Of a stretch of 64,000 bases of DNA, positions 16,807 through 25,679 are shown piece after piece. Within the stretch, counting starts at the first letter, position 1. Each line of letters begins with the position of its first letter. Both the position numbers and the translations under genes were made by a program. A model generated the notes under the pieces. That model did no database searches. It had not been told where the DNA came from and saw nothing but the letters and a program-made list of their open reading frames with translations. Source of the DNA: ELB16-189 sp018266435 (GTDB lineage Bacteria; Bacteroidota; Bacteroidia; Cytophagales; Cyclobacteriaceae); assembly GCA_030123525.1 (NCBI GenBank), contig CP126125.1, forward strand, positions 3,162,001 through 3,226,000, written 5' to 3'.

Positions 16807-18285
16807 TTAATTAGTAATAGCCGGGTTAGTATCCAGTTCTATCTGTGGAATAAGAAAATATCTGTTTTTGGTATACGAAAAACCGGTAGAAGCCAAAGCG
16901 GCTTCTGCCGGTTGCTGACCATACCTCATCAAATCAAAGTAACGGTGAAACTCAAACCCCAACTCTACTCTGCGCTCATGTTGTATAGCTATGCGCAGGG
17001 AGGCTTGATCGGTGTAAACAACATCTGGTAAAAGATTGGCTGGCACAGAGCCAAATCCGGGCAGTGAGTTATCATACAAATAACTTTCGCGTGCGCGTTT
17101 TCGCACTAAGTTCAAAGGCACAACGGCCTGTGCTCCTTGATTCAATTCATTGAGGGCTTCGGCTTTCATTAACAAAATATCTGCATATCGCATGTACACA
17201 TAGTCTAACCCAGAGTTGCCAATAATCGGTGCGTCATACTTAGATTGGCTATGTTTTTTACTGAGAAAACCAGTTGCCGACCAGGTTGGGTCAAACGCCT
17301 CACCGTTCAACCATTTATTACCGGCACGACCAACTGTATAATCCAAGCGGGGATCAACAACCCCACCCGGTGTCACTTCAAACTCATTAATAAAATTTTG
17401 TACCGGTGCATCAAAATAATATCCATTGTAAACTGCAGGAGAAAACCATTGATTTAAAAAACTGCCCAACGAAGGCGTTTGCATGCTCAGGTGTTGTATT
17501 TCAAAAATTGATTCGTTGTTATTTTGTGTTGAGTCATAAAAATTATTTTTGTACACAGGCACTAAAGAATAAGTGGCAGAGGCTTCCAATGAATCAATTG
17601 CCACTAATGCACCGCTCCAGTCCTGATTATAAAGTTTAGCTTTTGCTAACAACCCAAATGCCGCTCCTTTGGTAGCCCGACCAATGTCTGTGCCTGAATA
17701 TGTTTTTGAAAGTGACTTGGATGCATCCGTAAGATCAGCTTCAATTTGAGCATAGATGTCAGCAACCGGAGATTTAGGTAAATTAATCAATGCAGGGCTG
17801 AGTGGGGGCTGCGTTTTTAATGGAATCTCGCCATAGATATTTACTAAATTGAAATAAAAATATGCTCTAAGAAATTTGGCTTCTCCCATAATTCTATTCT
17901 TAATAGAATTATCCATATTAATTCTTGGAACATAGTAAAGTACATAGTTTGCTCTTGAAATCCCTTCATAATAGTACTGCCAGACGTTTGACAAAACAGT
18001 ATTTGTTCTCACGTAACTGAATTGATCAATATATTGTATATCAGACTGATCTCCGGCCAATCCGCCTTTCACCGCATCGTCAGAAGCCACATCGCCAAAT
18101 ACCCAAAGTTGATTCTTTGTATTAACAAATGCCGCCACATTATAAACCCCGGTAAGTGCCACCAGTGCATCACTTTGAGTTTGATAAAATGTAGCACTTG
18201 AAAAAACACCTTGAAGGTTTTCATCTAAAAAATTATGGCAACCTGTAAAGAGTAATGTCATCACCAAAAATTTTAATATTTTCAT
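16807..18285 (-). CDS. SusD/RagB-family outer-membrane lipoprotein
   Basis: 492 aa with a lipoprotein signal (FLVMTLLFTGCHNFLDE). The N-terminal SusD-like region (VFSSATFYQTQSDALVALTGVYN, later RANYVLYYVPRI and IMGEAKFLRAYFYFNLVNIYGEIPL) and the C-terminal RagB/SusD region (YADILLMKAEALNELNQG, ERRVELGFEFHRYFDLMRYG) are intact, and length is normal. SusD proteins form the lid of the TonB-dependent SusC transporter and bind oligosaccharides on the cell surface. The start lies 10 bp after the susC stop. The glycan cannot be told from this sequence; the GH130 gene in the same operon points to a mannose-containing beta-glycan. Confidence 0.95.
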   Translation of the reverse strand: MKILKFLVMTLLFTGCHNFLDENLQGVFSSATFYQTQSDALVALTGVYNVAAFVNTKNQLWVFGDVASDDAVKGGLAGDQSDIQYIDQFSYVRTNTVLSNVWQYYYEGISRANYVLYYVPRINMDNSIKNRIMGEAKFLRAYFYFNLVNIYGEIPLKTQPPLSPALINLPKSPVADIYAQIEADLTDASKSLSKTYSGTDIGRATKGAAFGLLAKAKLYNQDWSGALVAIDSLEASATYSLVPVYKNNFYDSTQNNNESIFEIQHLSMQTPSLGSFLNQWFSPAVYNGYYFDAPVQNFINEFEVTPGGVVDPRLDYTVGRAGNKWLNGEAFDPTWSATGFLSKKHSQSKYDAPIIGNSGLDYVYMRYADILLMKAEALNELNQGAQAVVPLNLVRKRARESYLYDNSLPGFGSVPANLLPDVVYTDQASLRIAIQHERRVELGFEFHRYFDLMRYGQQPAEAALASTGFSYTKNRYFLIPQIELDTNPAITN

Positions 18286-18295
18286 AGCATCTATA

Positions 18296-21200
18296 TTAAA
18301 AAGTAAGGTTTACGCCAATGTTATACGACTTAGCGGCCGGGTAAGTACCCCAGTCTATGCCGTTTGCTTTGTCACCGTCTGTGGTAGAGTTGTTGCTCAC
18401 AGACATTTCAGGATCCATGCCTGAGTAAGGAGACCAGGTGAATAAATTTGTTCCCGAGAAATAAATCCGTAAACTGGTTAATCCATAACGCTGCACCAAT
18501 TGCTTAGACAGTGTGTAGCCAATCTGAAGATTTTTTAATCGAGTGTAGGAACCTGATTCCAGAAATCGAGTGGATATTTGAGTGTTGTTTCCGGAAGCAT
18601 TCCATGATGCACGGGGATATTGATTGGATGTTCCTTCCCCAGTCCAGTGATTTTTAAAATATCGTTCGGTAACATTAAATGGCCTGTAAAATCCTTCGAT
18701 GTCGCGATTCAATACCGAAAGAATTTTTTGACCGTAGGCTCCCTGAAAAAATACCGAAAGATCGAACCCTTTATAACTTGCACTGAAATTTAATCCACCG
18801 CTAATTTTTGGAATAGCACTGCCCACATGCTTGCGGTCATTCTGATCAATAACACCATCTCCATTTTGATCTTTAAATTTTACATCGCCCGGTTGAATTC
18901 TCGAAATACCCGTACTGGGCCCTTGCACGGCATTTGTAAAAATATCTGTGGCATTTTGAAATATTCCGCTCATCTCCAACATGTAAAATGACCCCACCGG
19001 ATATCCCTTTTCTGTCAGCGTAACATACTGAGATCCGTACAAACCACCAGGTATTGGCGAATTAACTGAAAGTACTTCATTGTGAAGCAGCCCAGCGTTG
19101 GGGCTGATGGTGTAACTCAGTTCACCAATCTTGTCAGTATAACTGAGAGAAAACTCAAATCCTCTATTTAGTATTTTGCCGTTGTTCACAATGGGTGAAG
19201 CCGCCAGCCCTGCTGAGGTGGCAATAGGTTGATTATTAAGAAGATCAGAAGTTATTTTACTGAAATAATCAATGGATGCTGATAGCTTGCCATTCCAAAT
19301 GGCTATGTCGGTACCGATATTAAACTGATTACTCGATTCCCATTTTATGTTTGCATTGCCCAATTGAGAAACAGCATACCCAATATTTTTAGCACCTCCA
19401 AAAGGGTAGTTATACATTACCCCGTATTGATCTGAGAAAGCATAGTTGGGAATTTCCTGATTACCCACTACTCCGTAACCTCCTCTGAGAAAAAGTTTAT
19501 CCAACCATTGTGTATTTTTTAAAAAACTTTCTCTGTCTATTCTCCATCCCAATGATCCTGCATAAAAATTTCCATAACGATTGGATGCCCCAAAGCGTGA
19601 AGACCCATCTCTTCTCAGAGTTACTGACGCAAAATATTTTTGATCTAAGTCATAACTTAATTTTCCAAAAAAGGAAAGTAACGCATTGCCTTGCTGACTT
19701 TCGGCTAATGTTTTTTGACCCAGGCCATTGCCCAGGTAAACTAACGTACTGTTTTGGTTGGCAAACTGTGTGTCGGTAGCAGTTATATCATAAAGTGTTG
19801 TTTTGATGGCCTCAGTGCCAGCAAGCAATGTGAAGTTTTGTTTACCAAATGATCGGGTGTATGTGGCATAATTGCTGAACGTGTAGGTACTGTTGCGGTC
19901 ATCTGCAACAGTCAGCCTATTGGGGTTATTAATTCGAAGAACGGTTCCCCAATTGCGATCAAACCTGCGAAGGTTTTGGCTGGTTAAATCCACACCGATA
20001 CTCGAAGTAAATGTAAGTCCTTCGAGAGGGGTTAGCGTAATAAAATATCTTCCAAATATGCGATCAGCTTTGAGTTTGTTTTGATTGTAGGCTAACATAC
20101 CTACAGGGTTATACCCATCACCAAACAAATCATAACGATCGGGCTTATCAACAAAGTTTCCTGTAGAATCATAAATGGGAATAGCCGGTGAACGGAAATA
20201 AGCGTAGCGAACTACACTTCCCCCATTACCTCCTGCCCCATCTCCTGAACTTCCCACCTGATCTGTAATAGCGTGTGATATGTTGAGGTTTATTCCGGTC
20301 TTCAGCCATTTTTTCAATTCAGATTCAACATTGATTCGGGTAGTTAGGCGGGTGTAATCGCTGGCCTTAATGATTCCGTTTTGTTTGAAATAACTTCCTG
20401 CCAAAAAAAATCTTGTTTTACCTTCGCCACCTGAAAATGAAAGGCTGTGAAGTGTTATCGATGCATCAGGCTGCATAATTGCCTTTACCTGATTGATATT
20501 TGGTAAGGTAGCTGCCAACTGATTTGATATGAGGGGTCTTTGCAAAAAACTGGGTAAGTCTGCATTATCGGTGCGTGCAGCTTCATTGTAAATTGACACA
20601 TATTGTGATGTACTTGCCATAGGTACAAGGCGAGTGGGCGCCTGCACACCGGTTTGTCCGTTGTAAGAAATGACTAATTTGTTTGATTCACTCATCTTTG
20701 TTGTGATGAGTACCACTCCATTAGCTGCCCTTGCTCCATAAAGCGCGGCTGCGCTGGCATCTTTTAATACAGTCAGCGACTGAATATCTTGAGGTGCTAT
20801 GGCGGTAGCATCCATTGTGGGCACACCATCAATAACATAGAGCGGTTGGTTATTGCTATTTAACGAACCAACTCCCCTGACGCGAACAATTACACCCGAG
20901 CCCGGAGCACCGGTATTTTGAGTTACCACAACACCAGGTATCCTCCCCTGGATAGCCTGGTCAATTCCGGCTACAGGAATCTTAGTGATGAGCTCGCTTT
21001 TTACGGAGAACACCGCCCCGAGTATTTTATTTTTTTCCTCAGATTGATAACCGGTAACTACAACCTCATTTAAAGAGGTTAAATCTTCTTTCATTATAAT
21101 TGAAAAAAATGTCTGATCATTTAGCGGCAACTCTTGTGTAACAAACCCAACATAAGAAACAACCAAAATGCCTTTGCCTATCCCACCCGATGGAACTTGC

Positions 21201-21391
21201 AGCGTAAATTTTCCGTCATTGTCAGATAAAGTTCCTGTTCCTGAACCTTTTAACTGAACCGTAACCCCTACCATCGATTCATTGCTTTCATCCTTTATCG
21301 TTCCTGATACGATGCTCTGTGCAAATACAATATTGGTATAACACGCAACCGTTAGCAGAACCGTACACCCAAATAAGAATTTGTTCTTCAT
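18296..21391 (-). CDS. SusC/RagA-family TonB-dependent outer-membrane transporter
   Basis: 1031 aa. Signal peptide (MKNKFLFGCTVLLTVACYTNIVFA), carboxypeptidase-regulatory-like domain about 28-110 (VSGTIKDESNESMVGVTVQL), TonB box region (SLNEVVVTGYQ), plug domain with GRIPGVVVTQNTGAPGSG and the SusC-typical NNQPLYVIDGVP, then a 22-strand barrel that ends in NIGVNLTF. It imports oligosaccharides released at the surface, energised by TonB, in complex with the SusD protein from the next gene (10 bp downstream). The lipoprotein gene upstream ends 9 bp before it. Complete and of usual length. Confidence 0.96.
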   Translation of the reverse strand: MKNKFLFGCTVLLTVACYTNIVFAQSIVSGTIKDESNESMVGVTVQLKGSGTGTLSDNDGKFTLQVPSGGIGKGILVVSYVGFVTQELPLNDQTFFSIIMKEDLTSLNEVVVTGYQSEEKNKILGAVFSVKSELITKIPVAGIDQAIQGRIPGVVVTQNTGAPGSGVIVRVRGVGSLNSNNQPLYVIDGVPTMDATAIAPQDIQSLTVLKDASAAALYGARAANGVVLITTKMSESNKLVISYNGQTGVQAPTRLVPMASTSQYVSIYNEAARTDNADLPSFLQRPLISNQLAATLPNINQVKAIMQPDASITLHSLSFSGGEGKTRFFLAGSYFKQNGIIKASDYTRLTTRINVESELKKWLKTGINLNISHAITDQVGSSGDGAGGNGGSVVRYAYFRSPAIPIYDSTGNFVDKPDRYDLFGDGYNPVGMLAYNQNKLKADRIFGRYFITLTPLEGLTFTSSIGVDLTSQNLRRFDRNWGTVLRINNPNRLTVADDRNSTYTFSNYATYTRSFGKQNFTLLAGTEAIKTTLYDITATDTQFANQNSTLVYLGNGLGQKTLAESQQGNALLSFFGKLSYDLDQKYFASVTLRRDGSSRFGASNRYGNFYAGSLGWRIDRESFLKNTQWLDKLFLRGGYGVVGNQEIPNYAFSDQYGVMYNYPFGGAKNIGYAVSQLGNANIKWESSNQFNIGTDIAIWNGKLSASIDYFSKITSDLLNNQPIATSAGLAASPIVNNGKILNRGFEFSLSYTDKIGELSYTISPNAGLLHNEVLSVNSPIPGGLYGSQYVTLTEKGYPVGSFYMLEMSGIFQNATDIFTNAVQGPSTGISRIQPGDVKFKDQNGDGVIDQNDRKHVGSAIPKISGGLNFSASYKGFDLSVFFQGAYGQKILSVLNRDIEGFYRPFNVTERYFKNHWTGEGTSNQYPRASWNASGNNTQISTRFLESGSYTRLKNLQIGYTLSKQLVQRYGLTSLRIYFSGTNLFTWSPYSGMDPEMSVSNNSTTDGDKANGIDWGTYPAAKSYNIGVNLTF

Positions 21392-21400
21392 AGGTTATGA

Positions 21401-23146
21401 TTAATTTTTGCTTGTAGGTTGATAGGCAACTACAGTATCACCAGCACGGTATAAACCGTCTGCAACGGTTACTGGCACTTTGTGCGGTAATACTACAATA
21501 AGCCTGGACGATTTTTTTTCAACAGAAAAAAGACAGTCATCATTTGTATTTTCAGCTATTACTCGTTTCGAAAGCACATCGTATAAATCAACAGGGGTAT
21601 GTTGATCATTATGAAAAATAATTGACTTTGCGCTGTCATACGGGTTAAAGTATAAATACGTAGGAAAGGATTTCTTTTTATAAAAATCCGTTGCGGTACA
21701 GTTAATCTGTAAAATCTGATCTACGTTTGTTTTTCGGATAATCGATCCGAAAATTCCTACTTGAGCTGAGCTGTAAAGACTGAACATCGATTCCTGAGGC
21801 TGACCCTTAGCCCATTGCGGGCCGTCTCCTAAAGCAACCGGGCTTACTCCTTCCATTGTTTTTTTACGATAAACAAAATCTTCTTTTCTAAGCCCCTCAT
21901 AGGCAATTACATTTTTTGTGATTTGCTTTTTTTCGCTTAACCATTGATGTTCATCATCTATTTCATAAGGGTACATTAGCCGGGCCGCATTGGCAACATT
22001 TAACATCCATTTACCTATGGCATTAGCAAAACGATTATCATAGCGAACCATAGGCACCAAAGGCCAGGCTAAATCAAATGAATTCATAAGAAAAGCATAT
22101 CCTCCTCCGTCTGTAATACTACCTTGCAATCCATGCACATCATAGTTGCCCCAACGCTCGGCAATTACCCCCCAGCCTGTTCTTCCGTCATTTGCTTTGC
22201 AGCCATCAAAAGTCCAATTCAATATTTTTTTAATGTCATAGCTGCCTCCATATTCTGCGTTTAACCGTGCGGCTACTAATGCTCCGAATGGCATGAGTAC
22301 TTCATAAAAACGACTTTCTTTCTGACTGATAAAAGAATTCATTGCCGATTTGGCAGCCGATAAATAGCGTGGGTCGTGAAATTTTTCATACGCACAAAGA
22401 AGTACATAGGCATGACCTGCTGCTGCATCTTGTTGATGTGGAATAGTATTAGATACTCCTTGTAATTTAGCGTAGTCAAAAAACGAGTAATTATAATTAC
22501 CTTTTAGTACCGAATCTGCTTTATAAAATCGTTCGGCAATCAGATGTTGTAAACTATCAGCACGAGAAACATTTGGAAACAAATCACAGATTCCATAAAA
22601 GAGAACGTTGGGAAAAATATCGTACCACCAATCGCGCCCATACCCACCTCCTAACGAGGCTACCTTGGGGTTGGTGTTGTCCATCATTATATTCCAACCA
22701 TTTTCAGAATTGAAATAATTCTGAATCATTTTTATATAATTCTTATTATTCTGGTTGGTTTTATCAATACCCACCAGGCCAGCCCCCAACAAAGAACCCA
22801 TCGTGCAGATTGCTTCGTGAAACTCAACATTGCCTTGTGGCCCCTGCCGCACATCACCTACTGCCGTGTACAGTCCGAATGTGTTTTGATCAAAATTTCT
22901 TTTGGATGAATCACTCCAAATAAAGGGCAAAAATTTTCCCTTCTGCCCGGCATTGAAAATATATTGATCAAAATTATGCGCCTTCTCATACCAATCAATC
23001 ATTTTATACGGTTGCGGATGATCAGGCATATTAGCTATTCTCTCTATGCTGACTTGCTCAGTGGTTTTATTATCATTTGCACAAGAAACTACTGAGCCAT
23101 AAAGAATGCCCAACAAAGCATATGAAGTATGTAATTTTATTTTCAT
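21401..23146 (-). CDS. Lipoprotein paralogue of the T9SS-secreted PUL enzyme (unrecognised family)
   Basis: 581 aa from the ATG at 23146. A longer frame opens at 23275, but the chosen start gives a proper lipoprotein signal (MKIKLHTSYALLGILYGSVVSC) and a 4-bp ATGA overlap with the MFS stop. The whole mature protein aligns with the first 560 residues of the protein at 12352-15477: LVGIDKTNQ, DWWYDIFPNVLFY, HAYVLLCAYEKFHDPRYLSAA, RYDNRFANAIGKWMLNVANAAR, FPTYLYFNP. Acidic and aromatic residues are conserved between the two copies, as expected for an enzyme. I cannot place it in a known GH or PL family. It sits between a cytoplasmic permease and susC, which suggests an outer-membrane or periplasmic step in breakdown of the PUL glycan. 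Confidence 0.82.
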   Translation of the reverse strand: MKIKLHTSYALLGILYGSVVSCANDNKTTEQVSIERIANMPDHPQPYKMIDWYEKAHNFDQYIFNAGQKGKFLPFIWSDSSKRNFDQNTFGLYTAVGDVRQGPQGNVEFHEAICTMGSLLGAGLVGIDKTNQNNKNYIKMIQNYFNSENGWNIMMDNTNPKVASLGGGYGRDWWYDIFPNVLFYGICDLFPNVSRADSLQHLIAERFYKADSVLKGNYNYSFFDYAKLQGVSNTIPHQQDAAAGHAYVLLCAYEKFHDPRYLSAAKSAMNSFISQKESRFYEVLMPFGALVAARLNAEYGGSYDIKKILNWTFDGCKANDGRTGWGVIAERWGNYDVHGLQGSITDGGGYAFLMNSFDLAWPLVPMVRYDNRFANAIGKWMLNVANAARLMYPYEIDDEHQWLSEKKQITKNVIAYEGLRKEDFVYRKKTMEGVSPVALGDGPQWAKGQPQESMFSLYSSAQVGIFGSIIRKTNVDQILQINCTATDFYKKKSFPTYLYFNPYDSAKSIIFHNDQHTPVDLYDVLSKRVIAENTNDDCLFSVEKKSSRLIVVLPHKVPVTVADGLYRAGDTVVAYQPTSKN

Positions 23147-24408
23147 ACTCCCGTAAGTTGATTTGCCTTTGTGATAATATTTTTTGCGAGAGGAATTGAC
23201 GCCAATTGTACAAATGCAATAATGATCAAGGCGTACTTCAGTGCAAAGTCTTCTGAAACATATTGTGCTAAACAAATAAATAAAATAAGACCAGCAAACC
23301 TGCCGATGTAAAGTCCAAATTCATGGTTGAAGATATACGCAAACTCATTTCGGTTTTCAATTTTAGCCACCACATCAATCACTTTCATTTCGATGGGAAA
23401 ATAAGCAATGTCATGTAGTGGTGTAAACAATACTTTACAAAGCACAAAAAAGACTACGCCAGTGGCTGAAAATAATATTCCGTTTACAATTGTTCCGATT
23501 AGAAAAATAAATAAGCCTACAGAAAAAATGTAAATGCGATGCGATGGTTTAGTGGTTCGTCCCAATAAGTACAATAAAAAAGCGGTGAGCACTCCGCTTA
23601 CTCCTTGTACCATACCAAGTGAGCCTTCGTTTCCTACCAAGCGCATGATCAAAATGGCCGGAGCGGTAACTAAATAACCTTGGGCCAACCCTTTTAAGCT
23701 AGCTAATGCAATCAGTTTTTTCCACAAAGAATGAAACTTGAAGAAAACAAACTTTTTCTGAACAGGATTCTTAAAATCTCCTTGATGGATCATTATGCTC
23801 GATACTATGGTCAGTAAAAAAACGGCAACAGTAACAATCCGATACGCCATGTTAATATTTCCGCCAAGCCAATTACTTTGCTCGGTACTCATCAAAAAAT
23901 ATCCTACAATGATGGGTATGATAATGTACGTGATGGTATAGAAGAAAGTCTCTAAACCATAGTAATAGTTTCGGGTTGAGTCGTCTGTTGAGTTAAGGGC
24001 CAGGTAATCGCGGTTGGCCCAGAAAAAACCAAATGAGCAGCCCATTAATATGCCTGCCACACTTATGCCCAGTGAAGATAAGTTGGTAAGACTCATCATA
24101 ATCACCATTGAAAATCCACTCAGTAACATTCCGAAACTGTATAAATTTGAAATTTTAACACGTCTCAGCAGAAAACCATTAATGTAAAAAGTGATAGGTA
24201 TACCCGTATAAACCGATAACTGATAAGCAGCCACTTTAGAAGGGTCGTTAGAGTTTCTCATAATGTATGCCCCTACAAAAATTTCAATTACTGGCAGAAC
24301 GAATGCATAAACCATGTTAGTGATTAACAATACTCGTGTAGTTTGTGGCAACGACAAGAAATACGAATACTCCTTTGCGGGTCTTTTCAATACTGAAGCT
24401 ACTGTCAT
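23143..24408 (-). CDS. MFS permease of the GH130 PUL
   Basis: 421 aa from the ATG at 24408; a TTG two codons upstream is also possible, but 24408 gives the 4-bp overlap (ATGA) with the GH130 stop that is repeated at the other end of this gene. About 12 membrane helices in two groups of six are visible (LLITNMVYAFVLPVIEIFVGAYI at the start, YALIIIAFVQLASIPLAKNI at the end). No substrate signature is recognised. Cytoplasmic GH130 phosphorylases need an inner-membrane permease for their oligosaccharide, and the tight coupling supports that role. Confidence 0.85.
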   Translation of the reverse strand: MTVASVLKRPAKEYSYFLSLPQTTRVLLITNMVYAFVLPVIEIFVGAYIMRNSNDPSKVAAYQLSVYTGIPITFYINGFLLRRVKISNLYSFGMLLSGFSMVIMMSLTNLSSLGISVAGILMGCSFGFFWANRDYLALNSTDDSTRNYYYGLETFFYTITYIIIPIIVGYFLMSTEQSNWLGGNINMAYRIVTVAVFLLTIVSSIMIHQGDFKNPVQKKFVFFKFHSLWKKLIALASLKGLAQGYLVTAPAILIMRLVGNEGSLGMVQGVSGVLTAFLLYLLGRTTKPSHRIYIFSVGLFIFLIGTIVNGILFSATGVVFFVLCKVLFTPLHDIAYFPIEMKVIDVVAKIENRNEFAYIFNHEFGLYIGRFAGLILFICLAQYVSEDFALKYALIIIAFVQLASIPLAKNIITKANQLTGV

Positions 24409-25478
24409 ATACAAGCTTGGGTTGCGTGGAGAGAGTTCAGGACAGACTTTATGGAGAGGTCAGCGCTACAGATGACTTCATCGCTGGCTCCGTAATACAT
24501 AGTAATGGTGTCTCCCTTTACTATATGCCCATTTGTAAAAATGACATTACCAAAAAAACCATTCAACTCGTAATCAACTGCCGGTTCCATAATCGGATTC
24601 TGGCTTCGGGCTATCACCTTTGACGGGTCCTTCAAGTCCAATAATAATGCACCCAAACAATATCGGTGTTTCTCATCGGCACCATGATATATTTCCAACC
24701 AGCCTTCTTCTGTTTTAATGGGGGCAGCACCAGCACCTATACGGGCACTATCCCATTTTCCTAACCGTGTAGTGGCTACACACTTATGATTGCCCCAATG
24801 AACTAAATCATTAGACTCTGCCAGCCAAATATAGTTTCCTCCTAATTGCGGGCTAGTCGGCCTATGTAACGCGTAGTATTTTCCATTAATTTTTTCGTTA
24901 AAAATTGCACAGTCTTTGTTGTGGGGAGGAAAGATCATACCCTTGCGCTCAAAATTTATCCAGTCATCTGTTTGGATCAAGCCTACCCCCACGCCCACCG
25001 AAGACACCATGGTATAGGTTAAATAATATGTGTGCTCAATTTGGGTTACTCGGCAATCTTCAATACCGTATTCCTCCAACTGTCCTTGGCCGAAAATGGA
25101 ATTCAATCCATTAGGTTCGTAAAAATTTTCACCATTATCACTACAAACTAATCGCAGATGAGATATTGTTGTGAGGTAGTTTTTTCCATTATAACTGAGT
25201 ACTCTCGGGTCGCTATTATCCAACAACGGATCATTTTTTTTAAATGAAATCATTTTTATGTCCCCATGCTCGCCATACACGGGCACAGTAATCAATTCTT
25301 TGTTTTGCTCGGGGCGTTCTGCTACTCGCAATAACAACCAAATCTTATTTTTAAATGTAAATACCCCAGGATTGAGAAGACATTCAATATTCATTAACTC
25401 AGAACTGGGCCTAACGTCCTTTGGCGTAAGAATGGGGTTATGTGCTGATCGCTTAACTAAAGCAAAAGACGTACTCAC
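24405..25478 (-). CDS. GH130-family mannoside phosphorylase/hydrolase
   Basis: 357 aa with a GTG start. No ATG, GTG or TTG lies upstream in frame before a stop, and the N-terminus LVKRSAHNPILTPKDVRP is the normal beginning of this family. Further family features are the LLRVAERPEQ segment, DPRV in LLDNSDPRVLSYNGKNYL, GIEDCRVTQIEHTYYLTYT, KDCAIFNEKINGKYYALHRP, and YHGADEKHRYCLGALLLD, all matching the five-bladed propeller with its catalytic acid in the IEDCR/IEDPR segment. GH130 enzymes mostly phosphorolyse beta-mannosides to mannose 1-phosphate; some are hydrolases. No signal peptide, so it is cytoplasmic. First gene of the PUL operon, divergent from the regulator. A 34-codon frame (25453-25557) overlaps its start. 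Confidence 0.88.
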   Translation of the reverse strand: MSTSFALVKRSAHNPILTPKDVRPSSELMNIECLLNPGVFTFKNKIWLLLRVAERPEQNKELITVPVYGEHGDIKMISFKKNDPLLDNSDPRVLSYNGKNYLTTISHLRLVCSDNGENFYEPNGLNSIFGQGQLEEYGIEDCRVTQIEHTYYLTYTMVSSVGVGVGLIQTDDWINFERKGMIFPPHNKDCAIFNEKINGKYYALHRPTSPQLGGNYIWLAESNDLVHWGNHKCVATTRLGKWDSARIGAGAAPIKTEEGWLEIYHGADEKHRYCLGALLLDLKDPSKVIARSQNPIMEPAVDYELNGFFGNVIFTNGHIVKGDTITMYYGASDEVICSADLSIKSVLNSLHATQACI

Positions 25479-25647
25479 AGGCGTTTTCTTTTTGTGTAAT
25501 GCAAATTTTATTGAAAACGGTACCGCAAACGTCCTCTATGGAATTTATAAAGTTCATTGTATTGTTTTTTGTAGCTAAAAAAGAACCAAGAGGACAAACA
25601 AATCACCGGGTGTACAACTATATGCAGCACAGAGCATGACTATTTCC

Positions 25648-25655
25648 TAATTTTG
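25648..25655 (+). promoter_or_regulatory. Candidate -7 promoter box of the hybrid two-component regulator gene
   Basis: TAATTTTG matches the Bacteroidota -7 consensus TAnnTTTG and lies 24 bp before the ATG at 25680. No convincing -33 TTTG is present. If used, transcription starts after the TTG at 25653, which argues for the ATG start. The 201-bp divergent stretch 25479-25679 must also hold the operator of the PUL operon; I could not pick it out. Confidence 0.35.
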
Positions 25656-25679
25656 GTATTATCAGTTGATTTGAATGGT

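Noticed and set aside
23147..23275. 43-codon N-terminal extension of the PUL lipoprotein
   Set aside because: It overlaps the permease gene, is Cys/Arg-rich, and would hide a good lipoprotein signal that starts at 23146.
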